Source of the DNA: Paracoccaceae bacterium | GTDB taxonomy: Bacteria > Pseudomonadota > Alphaproteobacteria > Rhodobacterales > Rhodobacteraceae | Assembly: GCA_019090795.1 (NCBI GenBank) | Contig: JAHRVG010000041.1 | Location: 1-64,000 of the forward strand | Length of the DNA: 64,000 bases | Direction: 5' to 3' | In this document: one piece after another, positions 1 through 7,597 of the stretch | Position numbering within the stretch: position 1 is the stretch's first letter | How the letters are laid out: each line of letters starts with the position of its first letter | Notes under the pieces: model-generated | What the model saw: the letters and a program-made list of their open reading frames with translations, nothing else | What the model was told of the DNA's origin: nothing | Databases searched by the model: none | Translations under genes and position numbers: made by a program

Positions 1-3
1 AGT

Positions 4-36
4 TCGTCGGCAGCGTCAGATGTGTATAAGAGACAG
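4..36 (+). other. Sequencing adapter remnant (Illumina Nextera read 1)
   Basis: These 33 bases match, as I know it, the full Nextera read-1 transposase adapter: the TCGTCGGCAGCGTC primer part followed by the 19-base mosaic end AGATGTGTATAAGAGACAG. It is library-preparation sequence left on the contig end, not genomic DNA. Genomic sequence resumes at about base 37, inside the cytochrome b561 gene. Bases 1-3 are of unknown origin. Confidence 0.97.
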
Positions 37-139
37 GATACATACCAAATGCGATTAACCCGATGATCATTACCGCCAACCCCCAGTGAAACAACTTGGC
101 GACCAGGCCATAGCTGTCATTGGTGTTGCGCCAATTCAT
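37..139 (-). CDS. Cytochrome b561 family protein, N-terminal fragment
   Basis: Partial gene, cut at the contig end. Reading leftwards from ATG at 139, the 34 visible residues are a short polar start, then YGLVAKLFHWGLAV and a hydrophobic stretch. This is the usual opening of the diheme cytochrome b561 (CybB-like) family: the His of LFHW is a typical heme ligand in the first membrane helix. The family moves electrons from quinol in the inner membrane. The start codon overlaps the stop of the upstream yceI-like gene by an ATGA tetranucleotide, so the two are one operon and probably translationally coupled. YceI and b561 are commonly paired in proteobacteria. Only the first helix is visible, so subtype cannot be judged. 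Confidence 0.8.
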
Positions 140-702
140 CGCCGTTTAATCTGTGCCATGATATTGATGGCGAGGGTTTCACCAACCATATCGCGATAGC
201 CCGAAGCGCCAAAATCATGGCGGTTGATAGCGCCGGAAATTCTTATTGCGAGATCATCTCGATCTTTGGGATCCTTGCCTGCAAGATTGAAAAATCGTGC
301 CGTCAACGTTATCGGGCGGGTGACGTCGCGCACGGTTATCTGCCCTTTTATCAGTGCGACGCCATTTTTCAGGCTGGCACTTTGGGATTTGAAGATGATG
401 ACAGGAAATTTTTTAGCGAAAAGAACCTTAGGCCCGCGCAAAGCGGAGGTGGCAAAAATGAACCCGCCCTGTGCGCTGGCCGTATTAATAGATACATTGA
501 TTTTGGAGTTGCCGACATTCTGGAAATCCAGCAACAGATCGCCCTCAAATTTTGGGAATTTACCTTTCACGGATTCGCCGTTGAAATCATAGGTAAAAAT
601 GATCTTACTGGCGGAATAATCAAAGTTATAAACTTGTGGTTTGGCCAATGCAGGGCCGAAAAATAGGCTCAATAGGCCGGTGAAGATGAACGCTCGAAAC
701 AT
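136..702 (-). CDS. YceI family periplasmic protein
   Basis: A 188-residue exported protein. Residues 1-20 form a clear signal peptide ending in PALA. The mature part has the YceI lipocalin-like pattern: YNFDYSASKIIFTYDFNG near the start, an FEGDLLLDF strand, then IKGQITVRDVTRPITL and FGASGYRDMVGE near the end, a very typical YceI C-terminal half. The family binds isoprenoid-type ligands in a beta barrel; its physiological role is usually unclear, though pairing with cytochrome b561 suggests a link to quinones. The length matches the family norm of about 190. Its stop overlaps the next gene's start (ATGA). Confidence 0.9.
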   Translation of the reverse strand: MFRAFIFTGLLSLFFGPALAKPQVYNFDYSASKIIFTYDFNGESVKGKFPKFEGDLLLDFQNVGNSKINVSINTASAQGGFIFATSALRGPKVLFAKKFPVIIFKSQSASLKNGVALIKGQITVRDVTRPITLTARFFNLAGKDPKDRDDLAIRISGAINRHDFGASGYRDMVGETLAINIMAQIKRR

Positions 703-750
703 TGTTATCCCCTTTTGCTGCCATACAGATCGAAAATCTGGCGGTGCGGT

Positions 751-788
751 ACGTTGTTAGATTTAATGTAGATTGTTAGAATAACAAC
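751..788. promoter_or_regulatory. Repeated TTGTTAGA motif and TTGTTA-GAA-TAACAA palindrome upstream of yceI
   Basis: TTGTTAGA occurs twice in this stretch, about 20 bases apart. The second copy is part of a perfect 6-3-6 inverted repeat, TTGTTA GAA TAACAA, at 773-787. It lies about 70-85 bases upstream of the yceI start on the minus strand, where a regulator would be expected to bind. Which protein would bind is unknown. Confidence 0.35.
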
Positions 789-806
789 GGGTCAGGGGAA
801 ACAATT

Positions 807-838
807 CACAAGATCACTGTGGGAACATTGATCTTGTG
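807..838 (-). terminator. Hairpin downstream of the conserved hypothetical gene
   Basis: Perfect 10-bp inverted repeat CACAAGATCA / TGATCTTGTG with a 12-base loop, 13 bases past the stop of the minus-strand gene ending at 852. No strong T-run follows (AATTGTTTCCCC on the minus strand), so it may terminate weakly or protect the 3' end. Confidence 0.5.
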
Positions 839-851
839 CAAAAGGGATTGG

Positions 852-2252
852 TTAGCCGGCCATCTTTTCGCGATACCCGTTACGGGTCGATTTTGAAATA
901 CAATAACGATCCGCCTTCACCCGTAGTATCCTGCCATCGCGCAACAGCCGGTTGAGAGATCGGCTCGTTGCCTCGGGGGTGGCGCTGTTATCTTGCAAAT
1001 AGCCATCGACATTGGCGACCAGACGTTCGTGGCTGAATCGCGGCTGATCCTCGACAATTGCCAGATAGGCAGCCGAAGCCTCTAGCAATTCCTGCAGGGT
1101 GTTTGCACCAGTTTTTTGGGCGAAACCGGCAAAACCACTTGATGCATTTTGTGGGGTTTCGGGCTGCACGATTTCCAGAGTAGGCTGTTTTTGGGTTGGC
1201 GCTTCAATCCGGTCATCGGGCGTGTTTTTTTTTAAGCCAACATCGGATGTTTCAGCAGGGGCTACTTGCTGATCACTGCCCAGTATCAGGGTCGCAATAT
1301 TGCTGCGCCGCCGACTACCGGCCTCTCGGCTCAGTACTGGGCGCGAGATTTTTGTGTTATCCTCATGTGCTTTGCGCACAGAGCGCATTTCCTTGCGAAA
1401 AACATCGGGATCAACCGATAGGTCCTGAACCTTTGGGCGGATTGTCTTTGATCCTCCACGCAAGCGGCGTTCGGCCTCGGTCGCCGCAACGGCGGCTTTC
1501 AGACGTTCAAGCGCATTCGAGCGCCGTGCGTGTGATGGGGTGGACAGCTTGGAATTCGTGGTCTCCAGCAAACGCTCCAAGGCCTCTTCTTCGTGCTTGA
1601 TATCATTGTCTTGATGCATTTCCTGCAATCGGGTGGCCCGTTTGGCAACAGGTGCAGGCTTGGGTTCTGGCGCAAGGGGCTTTGCTGCAATATCTTCTGC
1701 CATTGCAGCTGCGATTTCCTCAACCGCCTTTTGTACGTCGGGCTTCTTTGTGGCTGGCTCTTCTTCTGCCAACATTTCGGCTGCCGACTTATGTGGCTCC
1801 TCGGCCCCCGGTTGCAGTGCGCTGCGCCGAGAGGCGAACACCGTGGGCTCTACCAGAGTTGCATCATCAGCTGGCTTGGCTTTGGCAACCTTGGGCTTGG
1901 TGGGCGCGGCTGGTTCATTGCGTCGGGAAGCAAACTCTGGAAAGGTCTTTGGAGCGGAGGTTTTCTCAACCGGCGCAGGTTCGGGGGCATCAATCACATC
2001 TGCCTGACGCAGGATGATGCTGTTGTCGGAAACTTCCGCGTCTACCTTGTTTGGATTTGCATCGCGGGCAATCTGATGCAGAGTTTCCGCATCCGGTTGC
2101 AGTGGATCACCGCCAAAATAGCGGTCATTCTCTGCGAGTTTACGAAAATACTCGGCGACGAGCTGCATCGTTGTAAAAGGATCTTCAAATCCTTCCAATG
2201 TGCAGGAAAACGTCCCGTAGGACACTGTCATTACTTTAGTTTGCGAATCCAT
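852..2252 (-). CDS. Conserved hypothetical protein with disordered Ala/Pro-rich centre
   Basis: About 466 residues. I recognise the N-terminal block MDSQTKVMTVSYGTFSCTLE as one seen in uncharacterised Rhodobacterales proteins; no function is known to me. Roughly residues 1-80 are folded-looking, residues 80-370 are rich in Ala, Pro, Glu and Lys and look disordered, and the last 90 residues (TLQELLEASAAYL onwards) look like a helical or winged-helix unit ending in RILRVKADRYCIS. An in-frame ATG exists at 2288, but it has no ribosome-binding site, whereas the ATG at 2252 follows AGAGTAGAGAATAGT and matches homologues as I remember them. It is divergent from thiN. The layout (two ordered ends, disordered linker) suggests a scaffold or regulator, which is inference. 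Confidence 0.75.
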   Translation of the reverse strand: MDSQTKVMTVSYGTFSCTLEGFEDPFTTMQLVAEYFRKLAENDRYFGGDPLQPDAETLHQIARDANPNKVDAEVSDNSIILRQADVIDAPEPAPVEKTSAPKTFPEFASRRNEPAAPTKPKVAKAKPADDATLVEPTVFASRRSALQPGAEEPHKSAAEMLAEEEPATKKPDVQKAVEEIAAAMAEDIAAKPLAPEPKPAPVAKRATRLQEMHQDNDIKHEEEALERLLETTNSKLSTPSHARRSNALERLKAAVAATEAERRLRGGSKTIRPKVQDLSVDPDVFRKEMRSVRKAHEDNTKISRPVLSREAGSRRRSNIATLILGSDQQVAPAETSDVGLKKNTPDDRIEAPTQKQPTLEIVQPETPQNASSGFAGFAQKTGANTLQELLEASAAYLAIVEDQPRFSHERLVANVDGYLQDNSATPEATSRSLNRLLRDGRILRVKADRYCISKSTRNGYREKMAG

Positions 2253-2393
2253 ACTATTCTCTACTCTACTACTCGTTAAACATACCAACTATGGTTAATT
2301 TACCGAATCTCGTGGCTTCTGCCTAAAGAAAAACCCTAAATACTCTGTGAAGAGCGCGAAAACTTGGGCCATTGGCGCGATATGGGAACCAAT

Positions 2394-3065
2394 ATGAAAA
2401 ACTTTACACGAATTGTTGAAAGTGTTCAAAACCTGACACTTTTAGGCGGCGGTGCCTCAAATGTTAAAGAAATCTTACTGGCATTGGAGTTGGCTCCCCG
2501 GCTTTTCTGTGCAGATGGTGGTGGCAACCGAGCATTGGCGTGGGGGCTGGTTCCTGAAAAAGTGATCGGTGATCTGGATTCGGCAGACCTGGCGGAGTTG
2601 GCAGCGGCGGGGGTGGAAACCTGTTTTGTTGACGATCAGAACAGTACGGATTTTGAGAAATGTATCGCGATGCTGCGGGCCCCGGTCATCATTGCTGTCG
2701 GGTTTATGGGGCAGCGGCTGGATCATCAATTGGCGGCGCTGAATGCGCTGGCGAAGTTTCCCCAACAGCCGGTGGTGCTGGTTGATGCGGTGGATATCTG
2801 CTTTCTGTGTCCGCCCGAATTTCGCCTGCACTTGCCGTTAGGTACACGGTTTTCTGTTTTCCCGCTTGTGGCCGGACGCTGCAAAAGCGCTGGACTAGAG
2901 TGGCCGCTAGACGGATTGGATCTGTCGCCGATGGGCCAAATTGGCATCTCGAACCGTGTTGTAAGCGATACTCTCTCTATAGACGTTCTTTCGGGGCGCC
3001 ATATTTGTATTTTACCTAAGCAGTATTTGAACCGTGTTTTGGTGGCGTTGTCTTTTATTGATTGA
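2394..3065 (+). CDS. thiN: Thiamine pyrophosphokinase (thiamine diphosphokinase)
   Basis: Converts thiamine to thiamine pyrophosphate using ATP, the salvage route to this cofactor. The family motifs appear in order: CADGGGNRAL (DGGAN-like), VIGDLDS, DDQNSTDFEKC and VGFMGQRLDHQLAALNAL, the ATP and thiamine binding segments of the TPK fold. Length 223 residues is normal. In-frame starts lie at 2364 (TTG), 2382 (ATG) and 2394 (ATG); 2394 was chosen because a GGGA lies about six bases upstream and the first family strand (LTLLGGG) follows soon after. The stop codon overlaps a dyad that may be the betI operator. Confidence 0.9.
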   Translation: MKNFTRIVESVQNLTLLGGGASNVKEILLALELAPRLFCADGGGNRALAWGLVPEKVIGDLDSADLAELAAAGVETCFVDDQNSTDFEKCIAMLRAPVIIAVGFMGQRLDHQLAALNALAKFPQQPVVLVDAVDICFLCPPEFRLHLPLGTRFSVFPLVAGRCKSAGLEWPLDGLDLSPMGQIGISNRVVSDTLSIDVLSGRHICILPKQYLNRVLVALSFID

Positions 3066-3074
3066 CGGGTCAAT
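3061..3074. promoter_or_regulatory. Candidate BetI operator dyad
   Basis: ATTGA-CGGG-TCAAT, a perfect 5-4-5 dyad, sits 39 bases upstream of betI and overlaps the thiN stop codon. It resembles the ATTGA...TCAAT-type dyads I recall for BetI repressors upstream of bet genes in other proteobacteria. The placement fits autoregulation of betI-betA. Binding is inferred. Confidence 0.45.
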
Positions 3075-3112
3075 TAACATCTGGCTAAGGTTGTTCCAAA
3101 GGAGAACAGCCT

Positions 3113-3697
3113 ATGCCCAAACTCGGAATGGAACCTATCCGCCGCAAAGCGCTGATTGACGCCACCATCGGCGAGGTTGGGCGCGTTGGCTCGCTTGATG
3201 TGACGGTTGGGCAGATTGCCAAAAGGGCGGGGATGTCCTCAGGATTGGCGCATCATTATTTTGGCGGTAAAGATCAGATATTTCTTGCAGCGATGCGCCA
3301 TATCCTTAGCCAGTTTGGCGCCCAGGTGCGCCGAGAGTTGGCCGGAGCAACAACACCTTTTGAGCGGCTACAGGCCATCGTTGCGGCAAGTTTCCATGCT
3401 GACAATTTTGCGCCGGAGGTTATTTCAGCCTGGTTGACCTTTTATGTTCAGGCACAAACCTCAAGCGGAGCGCGCCGTTTGCTTCGGATCTATGCTGCAC
3501 GCCTGCATTCCAATCTGGTGTATAATCTGCGGCCCCTGACAGGAAGGGCAGAGCATGTGGCCCATGGCACGGCCGCGATCATTGACGGCTATTACTTGCG
3601 CCATGCCTTGCAAGATAATCTGCCAGACCGCGCCCAGAGCAAGGCGTTGGTGATGGAATATCTGGAGATGCAATTGGCACAGAAAGCTGCACCATGA
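3113..3697 (+). CDS. betI: TetR-family choline-responsive repressor BetI
   Basis: 194 residues, the normal BetI length. The N-terminal helix-turn-helix reads RRKALIDATIGEVGRVGSLDVTV, then IAKRAGMSSGLAHHYFGGKDQI; the SSGLAHHYFGGKD recognition segment is highly characteristic of BetI. The ligand domain contains FAPEVISAWLTFYVQA, also BetI-like. BetI represses choline-to-glycine-betaine genes and releases DNA when choline is present. A strong ribosome-binding site (AAAGGAGAA) precedes the ATG. betA follows after about 230 bases; the usual partner betB (betaine aldehyde dehydrogenase) is not adjacent and not found in this window. Confidence 0.93.
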   Translation: MPKLGMEPIRRKALIDATIGEVGRVGSLDVTVGQIAKRAGMSSGLAHHYFGGKDQIFLAAMRHILSQFGAQVRRELAGATTPFERLQAIVAASFHADNFAPEVISAWLTFYVQAQTSSGARRLLRIYAARLHSNLVYNLRPLTGRAEHVAHGTAAIIDGYYLRHALQDNLPDRAQSKALVMEYLEMQLAQKAAP

Positions 3698-3740
3698 ATA
3701 AATATCCCACGCCGATTTCGGCGGGGAACTCCCGCCAAAA

Positions 3741-3835
3741 AGGGAAGCGCTTGCGCGCGTGCCTTTTCGTTGGGCGTAGCCTCGCTGCGCTCGGTAAGGG
3801 GAAATACTGAGAGGTGGTTTGCGGGCAAGTTTGCC
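3741..3835. repeat. Intergenic repeat, copy A
   Basis: Lies between betI and betA. It begins GGAAGCGCTTGCGCGC and ends GAGGTGGTTTGCGGGCAA. The same opening occurs at 6711 and 46157, and a near-identical ending (GAGGTGGTTTTCGGGCAA) at 46214. The opening is self-complementary (GCGC-TT-GCGC) and could form a hairpin. No coding potential is apparent here. Confidence 0.5.
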
Positions 3836-3927
3836 TTAACCGCGCGAAAAAAATTGAGGGAACGATTTGCCCTCGCCGAGAGTTAACCCGGCGTCTAGTC
3901 ATGCAATAAATAGGGAATAGCGCTGCA

Positions 3928-5589
3928 ATGGATGCAGATTTCATTATAATCGGAGCGGGTTCCTCGGGCTGTGCGATGGCGTATCGCCTGTCTGAGGACG
4001 GTGCAAACAAGGTACTGGTGATTGAGTTTGGCGGCACGGATATGGGGCCGCTGATCCAGATGCCTGCGGCATTGAGTTATCCGATGAACATGAAAACCTA
4101 TGATTGGGGGTTTCGGAGTGAGCCGGAGCCGTATTTGGGTGGGCGCCGCTTGGCGACGCCTCGGGGCAAGGTTGTGGGCGGTTCGTCTTCTATCAACGGG
4201 ATGGTTTATGTGCGAGGTCATGCGCGGGACTTTGAGCATTGGGCCCAAGCGGGGGCAAAGGGTTGGGGGTACGCTGATGTGCTGCCCTATTTCAAACGTA
4301 TGGAGCATTGGCATGACGGGGGGCATGGAGGAGACCCGGCATGGCGGGGTACGGACGGACCCCTGCACATTACGCGCGGGCGGCGGGATAACCCGTTGGT
4401 GGGGGCATTTGTAGCGGCGGGAAAACAGGCCGGATATGAGGTGACAGGGGATTATAATGGCCATCAGCAAGAGGGGTTTGGCCCGATGGAGCAGACAGTT
4501 TGGAAGGGGCGGCGCTGGTCTGCGGCAAGTGCCTATCTGCATCCAGCGTTGAAACGGTCCAATTGTGCATTGGTAAAGGCGTTTGCGCGGCGGATTGTAA
4601 TTGAGGGCGGGTGTGCGGTTGGGGTTGAAATCGAGCGTGGCGGAAAAATCGAGGTTCTGCGGGCGCGGCGTGAGGTGATTGTCGCGGCCTCTCCTATCAA
4701 TTCCCCAAAATTGCTGATGCTATCGGGGATTGGCCCTGCGGCGCAATTGCGCGAACAGGGGATTGAGGTGGTGGCGGATCGCGCGGGTGTTGGGCAAAAT
4801 CTGCAAGACCATTTGGAGATGTATATTCAGATGGCCAGCCTGCAACCGATTACGCTTTATAAACACTGGAATTTGATTAGTAAGGCGATGATCGGGGCGC
4901 AGTGGTTGTTTACAAAGACAGGGCTTGGGGCATCGAACCAGTTTGAATCAGCCGGATTTATCCGCTCAAAAGCCGGGGTCGAATATCCAGATATCCAGTA
5001 TCATTTCCTGCCCATGGCTGTGCGCTATGACGGGTTGGCGGCGGCAGAGGGGCACGGGTTTCAGGCTCATGTCGGGCCAATGCGATCCCCTTCGCGTGGT
5101 GCGGTGACATTGAAATCCTGTGATCCAAAAGAGGCACCGCGAATTTTGTTCAATTATATGTCCACCGATCAGGACTGGGAGGACTTCCGCCGCTGCATCC
5201 GCCTTACCCGCGAGATTTTTGGGCAACAGGCCTTCGCGCCGTTTGCTGGTAAGGAAATCCAGCCGGGCTTGGCACAGCAAAGTGATGCGGAGCTGGATGC
5301 CGCTATCACGGAGCATGTGGAGAGTGCCTATCACCCCTGTGGTACCTGCAAGATGGGGGCGCTGGATGATCCCATGGCCGTGGTTGATCCGGAATGCCGA
5401 GTGATCGGGGTTCAGGGGTTGCGGGTGGCGGATAGCTCGATTTTTCCCCAGATCACCAATGGCAACCTGAACGGGCCGTCGATCATGGTAGGAGAAAAGG
5501 CAAGCGACCATATTCTGGGCAAGGGGATGCTGGCGAAATCGAATGCCCAGCCCTGGATCAGCCCGAGATGGCTAAATGAGCAAAGATGA
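3928..5589 (+). CDS. betA: Choline dehydrogenase (GMC oxidoreductase)
   Basis: Flavoprotein of 553 residues, normal for BetA, that oxidises choline to betaine aldehyde at the membrane and feeds electrons to the respiratory chain. Residues 3-30 carry the FAD-binding dinucleotide fold ([17 protein letters not shown]); GMC signatures follow as [20 protein letters not shown] and [16 protein letters not shown] with NLQDHLE. The C-terminal catalytic His motif [11 protein letters not shown] is intact, followed by [17 protein letters not shown]. Placement after betI supports choline over other GMC substrates. The gap from betI contains repeat copy A. The next gene is a PLP enzyme rather than betB, so the aldehyde step must be encoded elsewhere. 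Confidence 0.93.
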   Translation: MDADFIIIGAGSSGCAMAYRLSEDGANKVLVIEFGGTDMGPLIQMPAALSYPMNMKTYDWGFRSEPEPYLGGRRLATPRGKVVGGSSSINGMVYVRGHARDFEHWAQAGAKGWGYADVLPYFKRMEHWHDGGHGGDPAWRGTDGPLHITRGRRDNPLVGAFVAAGKQAGYEVTGDYNGHQQEGFGPMEQTVWKGRRWSAASAYLHPALKRSNCALVKAFARRIVIEGGCAVGVEIERGGKIEVLRARREVIVAASPINSPKLLMLSGIGPAAQLREQGIEVVADRAGVGQNLQDHLEMYIQMASLQPITLYKHWNLISKAMIGAQWLFTKTGLGASNQFESAGFIRSKAGVEYPDIQYHFLPMAVRYDGLAAAEGHGFQAHVGPMRSPSRGAVTLKSCDPKEAPRILFNYMSTDQDWEDFRRCIRLTREIFGQQAFAPFAGKEIQPGLAQQSDAELDAAITEHVESAYHPCGTCKMGALDDPMAVVDPECRVIGVQGLRVADSSIFPQITNGNLNGPSIMVGEKASDHILGKGMLAKSNAQPWISPRWLNEQR

Positions 5590-5732
5590 AGGCAGGTTTG
5601 CACTGACTATGGCGTGCTGATTGCGAAAACGAAGGACGTGGTTCGTTGACAATAAAGGTTCACAGCCAACGAACCCGTTCCAAAGGCATCCATTTTGGCT
5701 TATGCCTGAAAACTGTATAAGGGGAGAGACAG

Positions 5733-6710
5733 ATGAAAACGCTGTTTTCGAAATCAAGTTTGGAACAGGCGGCGGAACAAGTCTACGCGCAGATGCAACC
5801 GACGCCACAGCTGAACTGGCCGCTGTTGAGTGCACGTCTGGGGGCAGATGTCTGGGTCAAGCATGAGAACCACACACCGATTGGCGCCTTCAAGGTGCGT
5901 GGTGGCATTACCTATGTGAATGACCTTGCAGCGCGGGGCGGATGCGGGGGGATTATCACTGCTACACGGGGCAATCATGGGCAGTCGATCCCTTTTGCCG
6001 CGCGTCCCCATGGCATACCGGTGACGGTTTATGTACCCGAGGGGAACTCGGTTGAGAAAAACGCGGCGATGCGCGGCTGGGGGGCTGATTTGCGGGTGCA
6101 TGGCGCGGACTTTGAGGCGGCACGGCTGGAAGCGGTACGGGTGGGGGCAGAGCAGGGGTTGCATGCAATCCCTCCGTTCCATGAATTGCTGGTGCGCGGG
6201 GTTGGTACCTATGCGTATGAGCTGTTTCAGGCGATTGCCGATCTGGACGTGGTTTACGCGCCGGTTGGAATGGGATCGGGTATTTGCGGGCTGATTACAG
6301 TGCGCGACTTGCTGGGGTTGCGCACCGAGATTGTCGGGGTGGTTTCAGAGCGTGCGGATTCATATGCTTTGAGCGTTGATGCGGGCAAGATCGTGAGCAC
6401 GGATAGCGCCGATACTTTTGCCGACGGGATGGCCTGCCGGGTGCCGATGCAGGCACCGCTGGATATTATCTCGGCGGGTGCGGCGCGGTTGGTACGGGTG
6501 AGCGATGACCAGATTGCACAGGCGATGCGGGATTATTTTACGGACACCCATAACGTGGCCGAGAGTGCCGGCGCGGCCCCGCTGGCGGCGGCGATGGTTG
6601 AGAAAAACCGGTTGGTGGGAAAGAAGGTCGGGCTGGTTCTGAGTGGGGGAAATGTGGATCGCGCGTGGTTTGAGCAGGTTTTATCTGGTGGGACTCCGCA
6701 GGTTGCATAA
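5733..6710 (+). CDS. Threonine/serine dehydratase-like PLP enzyme
   Basis: 325 residues of the fold-type II PLP family (threonine dehydratase/serine racemase group). Evidence: VKHENHTPIGAFKVRGG with the PLP-binding Lys in FKVRGG, TRGNHGQSIPFAA for the cofactor phosphate and substrate, and the glycine loop PVGMGSGICG. LSGGN near the end is the C-terminal PLP contact. There is no C-terminal ACT regulatory domain, so it is the short, catabolic-type form. The substrate is uncertain: threonine, serine or a hydroxy-aspartate are all possible. A good ribosome-binding site (AAGGGGAGAG) precedes the ATG. The 143 bases before it hold no gene I can support. Threonine deamination yields 2-oxobutyrate, a propionyl-CoA source, which would suit the neighbourhood but is inference. 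Confidence 0.8.
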   Translation: MKTLFSKSSLEQAAEQVYAQMQPTPQLNWPLLSARLGADVWVKHENHTPIGAFKVRGGITYVNDLAARGGCGGIITATRGNHGQSIPFAARPHGIPVTVYVPEGNSVEKNAAMRGWGADLRVHGADFEAARLEAVRVGAEQGLHAIPPFHELLVRGVGTYAYELFQAIADLDVVYAPVGMGSGICGLITVRDLLGLRTEIVGVVSERADSYALSVDAGKIVSTDSADTFADGMACRVPMQAPLDIISAGAARLVRVSDDQIAQAMRDYFTDTHNVAESAGAAPLAAAMVEKNRLVGKKVGLVLSGGNVDRAWFEQVLSGGTPQVA

Positions 6711-6780
6711 AGGAGGCGCATGCGCGCAGCTACTTTTGAGCGCTTCGCGCGGGTGCGCCCCAACCCGGTGAGGGTTTGAG
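6711..6780. repeat. Intergenic repeat, copy C
   Basis: Directly after the dehydratase stop. Opens GGAGGCGCATGCGCGC and continues TTTTGAGCGCTTCGCGCG. It shares the opening with copies at 3741 and 46157, and the TGAGCGCT..CGCG segment with the 46157 copy. It lies between convergent genes and is rich in short inverted repeats, so it could also help end transcription. Confidence 0.45.
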
Positions 6781-6799
6781 GAACCAAGAAAAAAGGTAC

Positions 6800-7597
6800 T
6801 TATAGGCCGTTGATGAAGCGATAGATTGCTGTCTGGCCCTGAGTGTTCCAGAGGTTGGCGTGGCCGCTGCCTTTCAAGGTTTCAAGATGTTTGTTTTGAC
6901 TTGTGGCGGCTTGATAGATTTTTTGGCCGAAGACATAAGGGATCACCTCGTCTTTGGTGCCATGCAGGATCAACAAGGGTGATTTTAGGCTTTTAATGCG
7001 GCTTTCTGTATTCCATTTACTGCGCAGGAAATGGCGGGTCGGGAAATAGGGCAGTTTTTCTGCGGTAAGTTCTGTCAGGGACGTAAAAGGGGCTTCCAGC
7101 AGCAGGCCATCAGGTGGGATTTGGCTGGCGAGGCTGGTGGCAACGGCGGAGCCGAGGCTCTCGCCGTAATAGAGGATTTTCCCTTTTGGAGGCTGGCCGA
7201 GGAGTTGGGTCAGAGAGCGGCGCAGCAACACGGCGTCGGCGGTCAGGGCTTGCTCAGACGGGGAGCCGGTTGAACCGGATGAGGCGCGGTAGGCCAGAGC
7301 GACAACGCCGTAACCACGATCCAGCAAGCGATCAAAGCGTTGGGCGCGATTGGCAAGGTTTCCTGCATTTCCATGAAAATAGAGGAGTGTCGGTTTGCGA
7401 CCTGCGGCGCGGGCGGTCCATACGATCAGGGTTTCGCCATCCGGGGTTTGCAAGGATTTTTCTGCTAACCGTGGTTCGCCGGCTTTGGCTGGCGTGACAG
7501 GGCTTGGGTCTAAGGGATAGATCAATCGGTCTTGCAGGGCGACCAAAAGGGCGAAGGCCGCGACATAGAGGGCAGGAAGTATTAACAACCACTTCAT
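6800..7597 (-). CDS. Membrane-anchored alpha/beta hydrolase
   Basis: 265 residues starting MKWLLILPALYVAAFALLV, a single N-terminal membrane anchor. The hydrolase core follows: YFHGNAGNLANR (oxyanion region), YYGESLGSAVA (nucleophile Ser in GESLG), LLILHGTKDEVIP (acid Asp) and GSGHANLW (catalytic His). The pattern is that of the widespread BEM46/FrsA-like serine hydrolases; the substrate is unknown. The reading frame is open further upstream to 7699, but the ATG at 7597 overlaps the stop of pccR in an ATGA and gives a sensible anchor, so it was preferred. Coupling to pccR suggests co-expression with acyl-CoA regulation, for example as an esterase or thioesterase; that is inference. Confidence 0.8.
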   Translation of the reverse strand: MKWLLILPALYVAAFALLVALQDRLIYPLDPSPVTPAKAGEPRLAEKSLQTPDGETLIVWTARAAGRKPTLLYFHGNAGNLANRAQRFDRLLDRGYGVVALAYRASSGSTGSPSEQALTADAVLLRRSLTQLLGQPPKGKILYYGESLGSAVATSLASQIPPDGLLLEAPFTSLTELTAEKLPYFPTRHFLRSKWNTESRIKSLKSPLLILHGTKDEVIPYVFGQKIYQAATSQNKHLETLKGSGHANLWNTQGQTAIYRFINGL

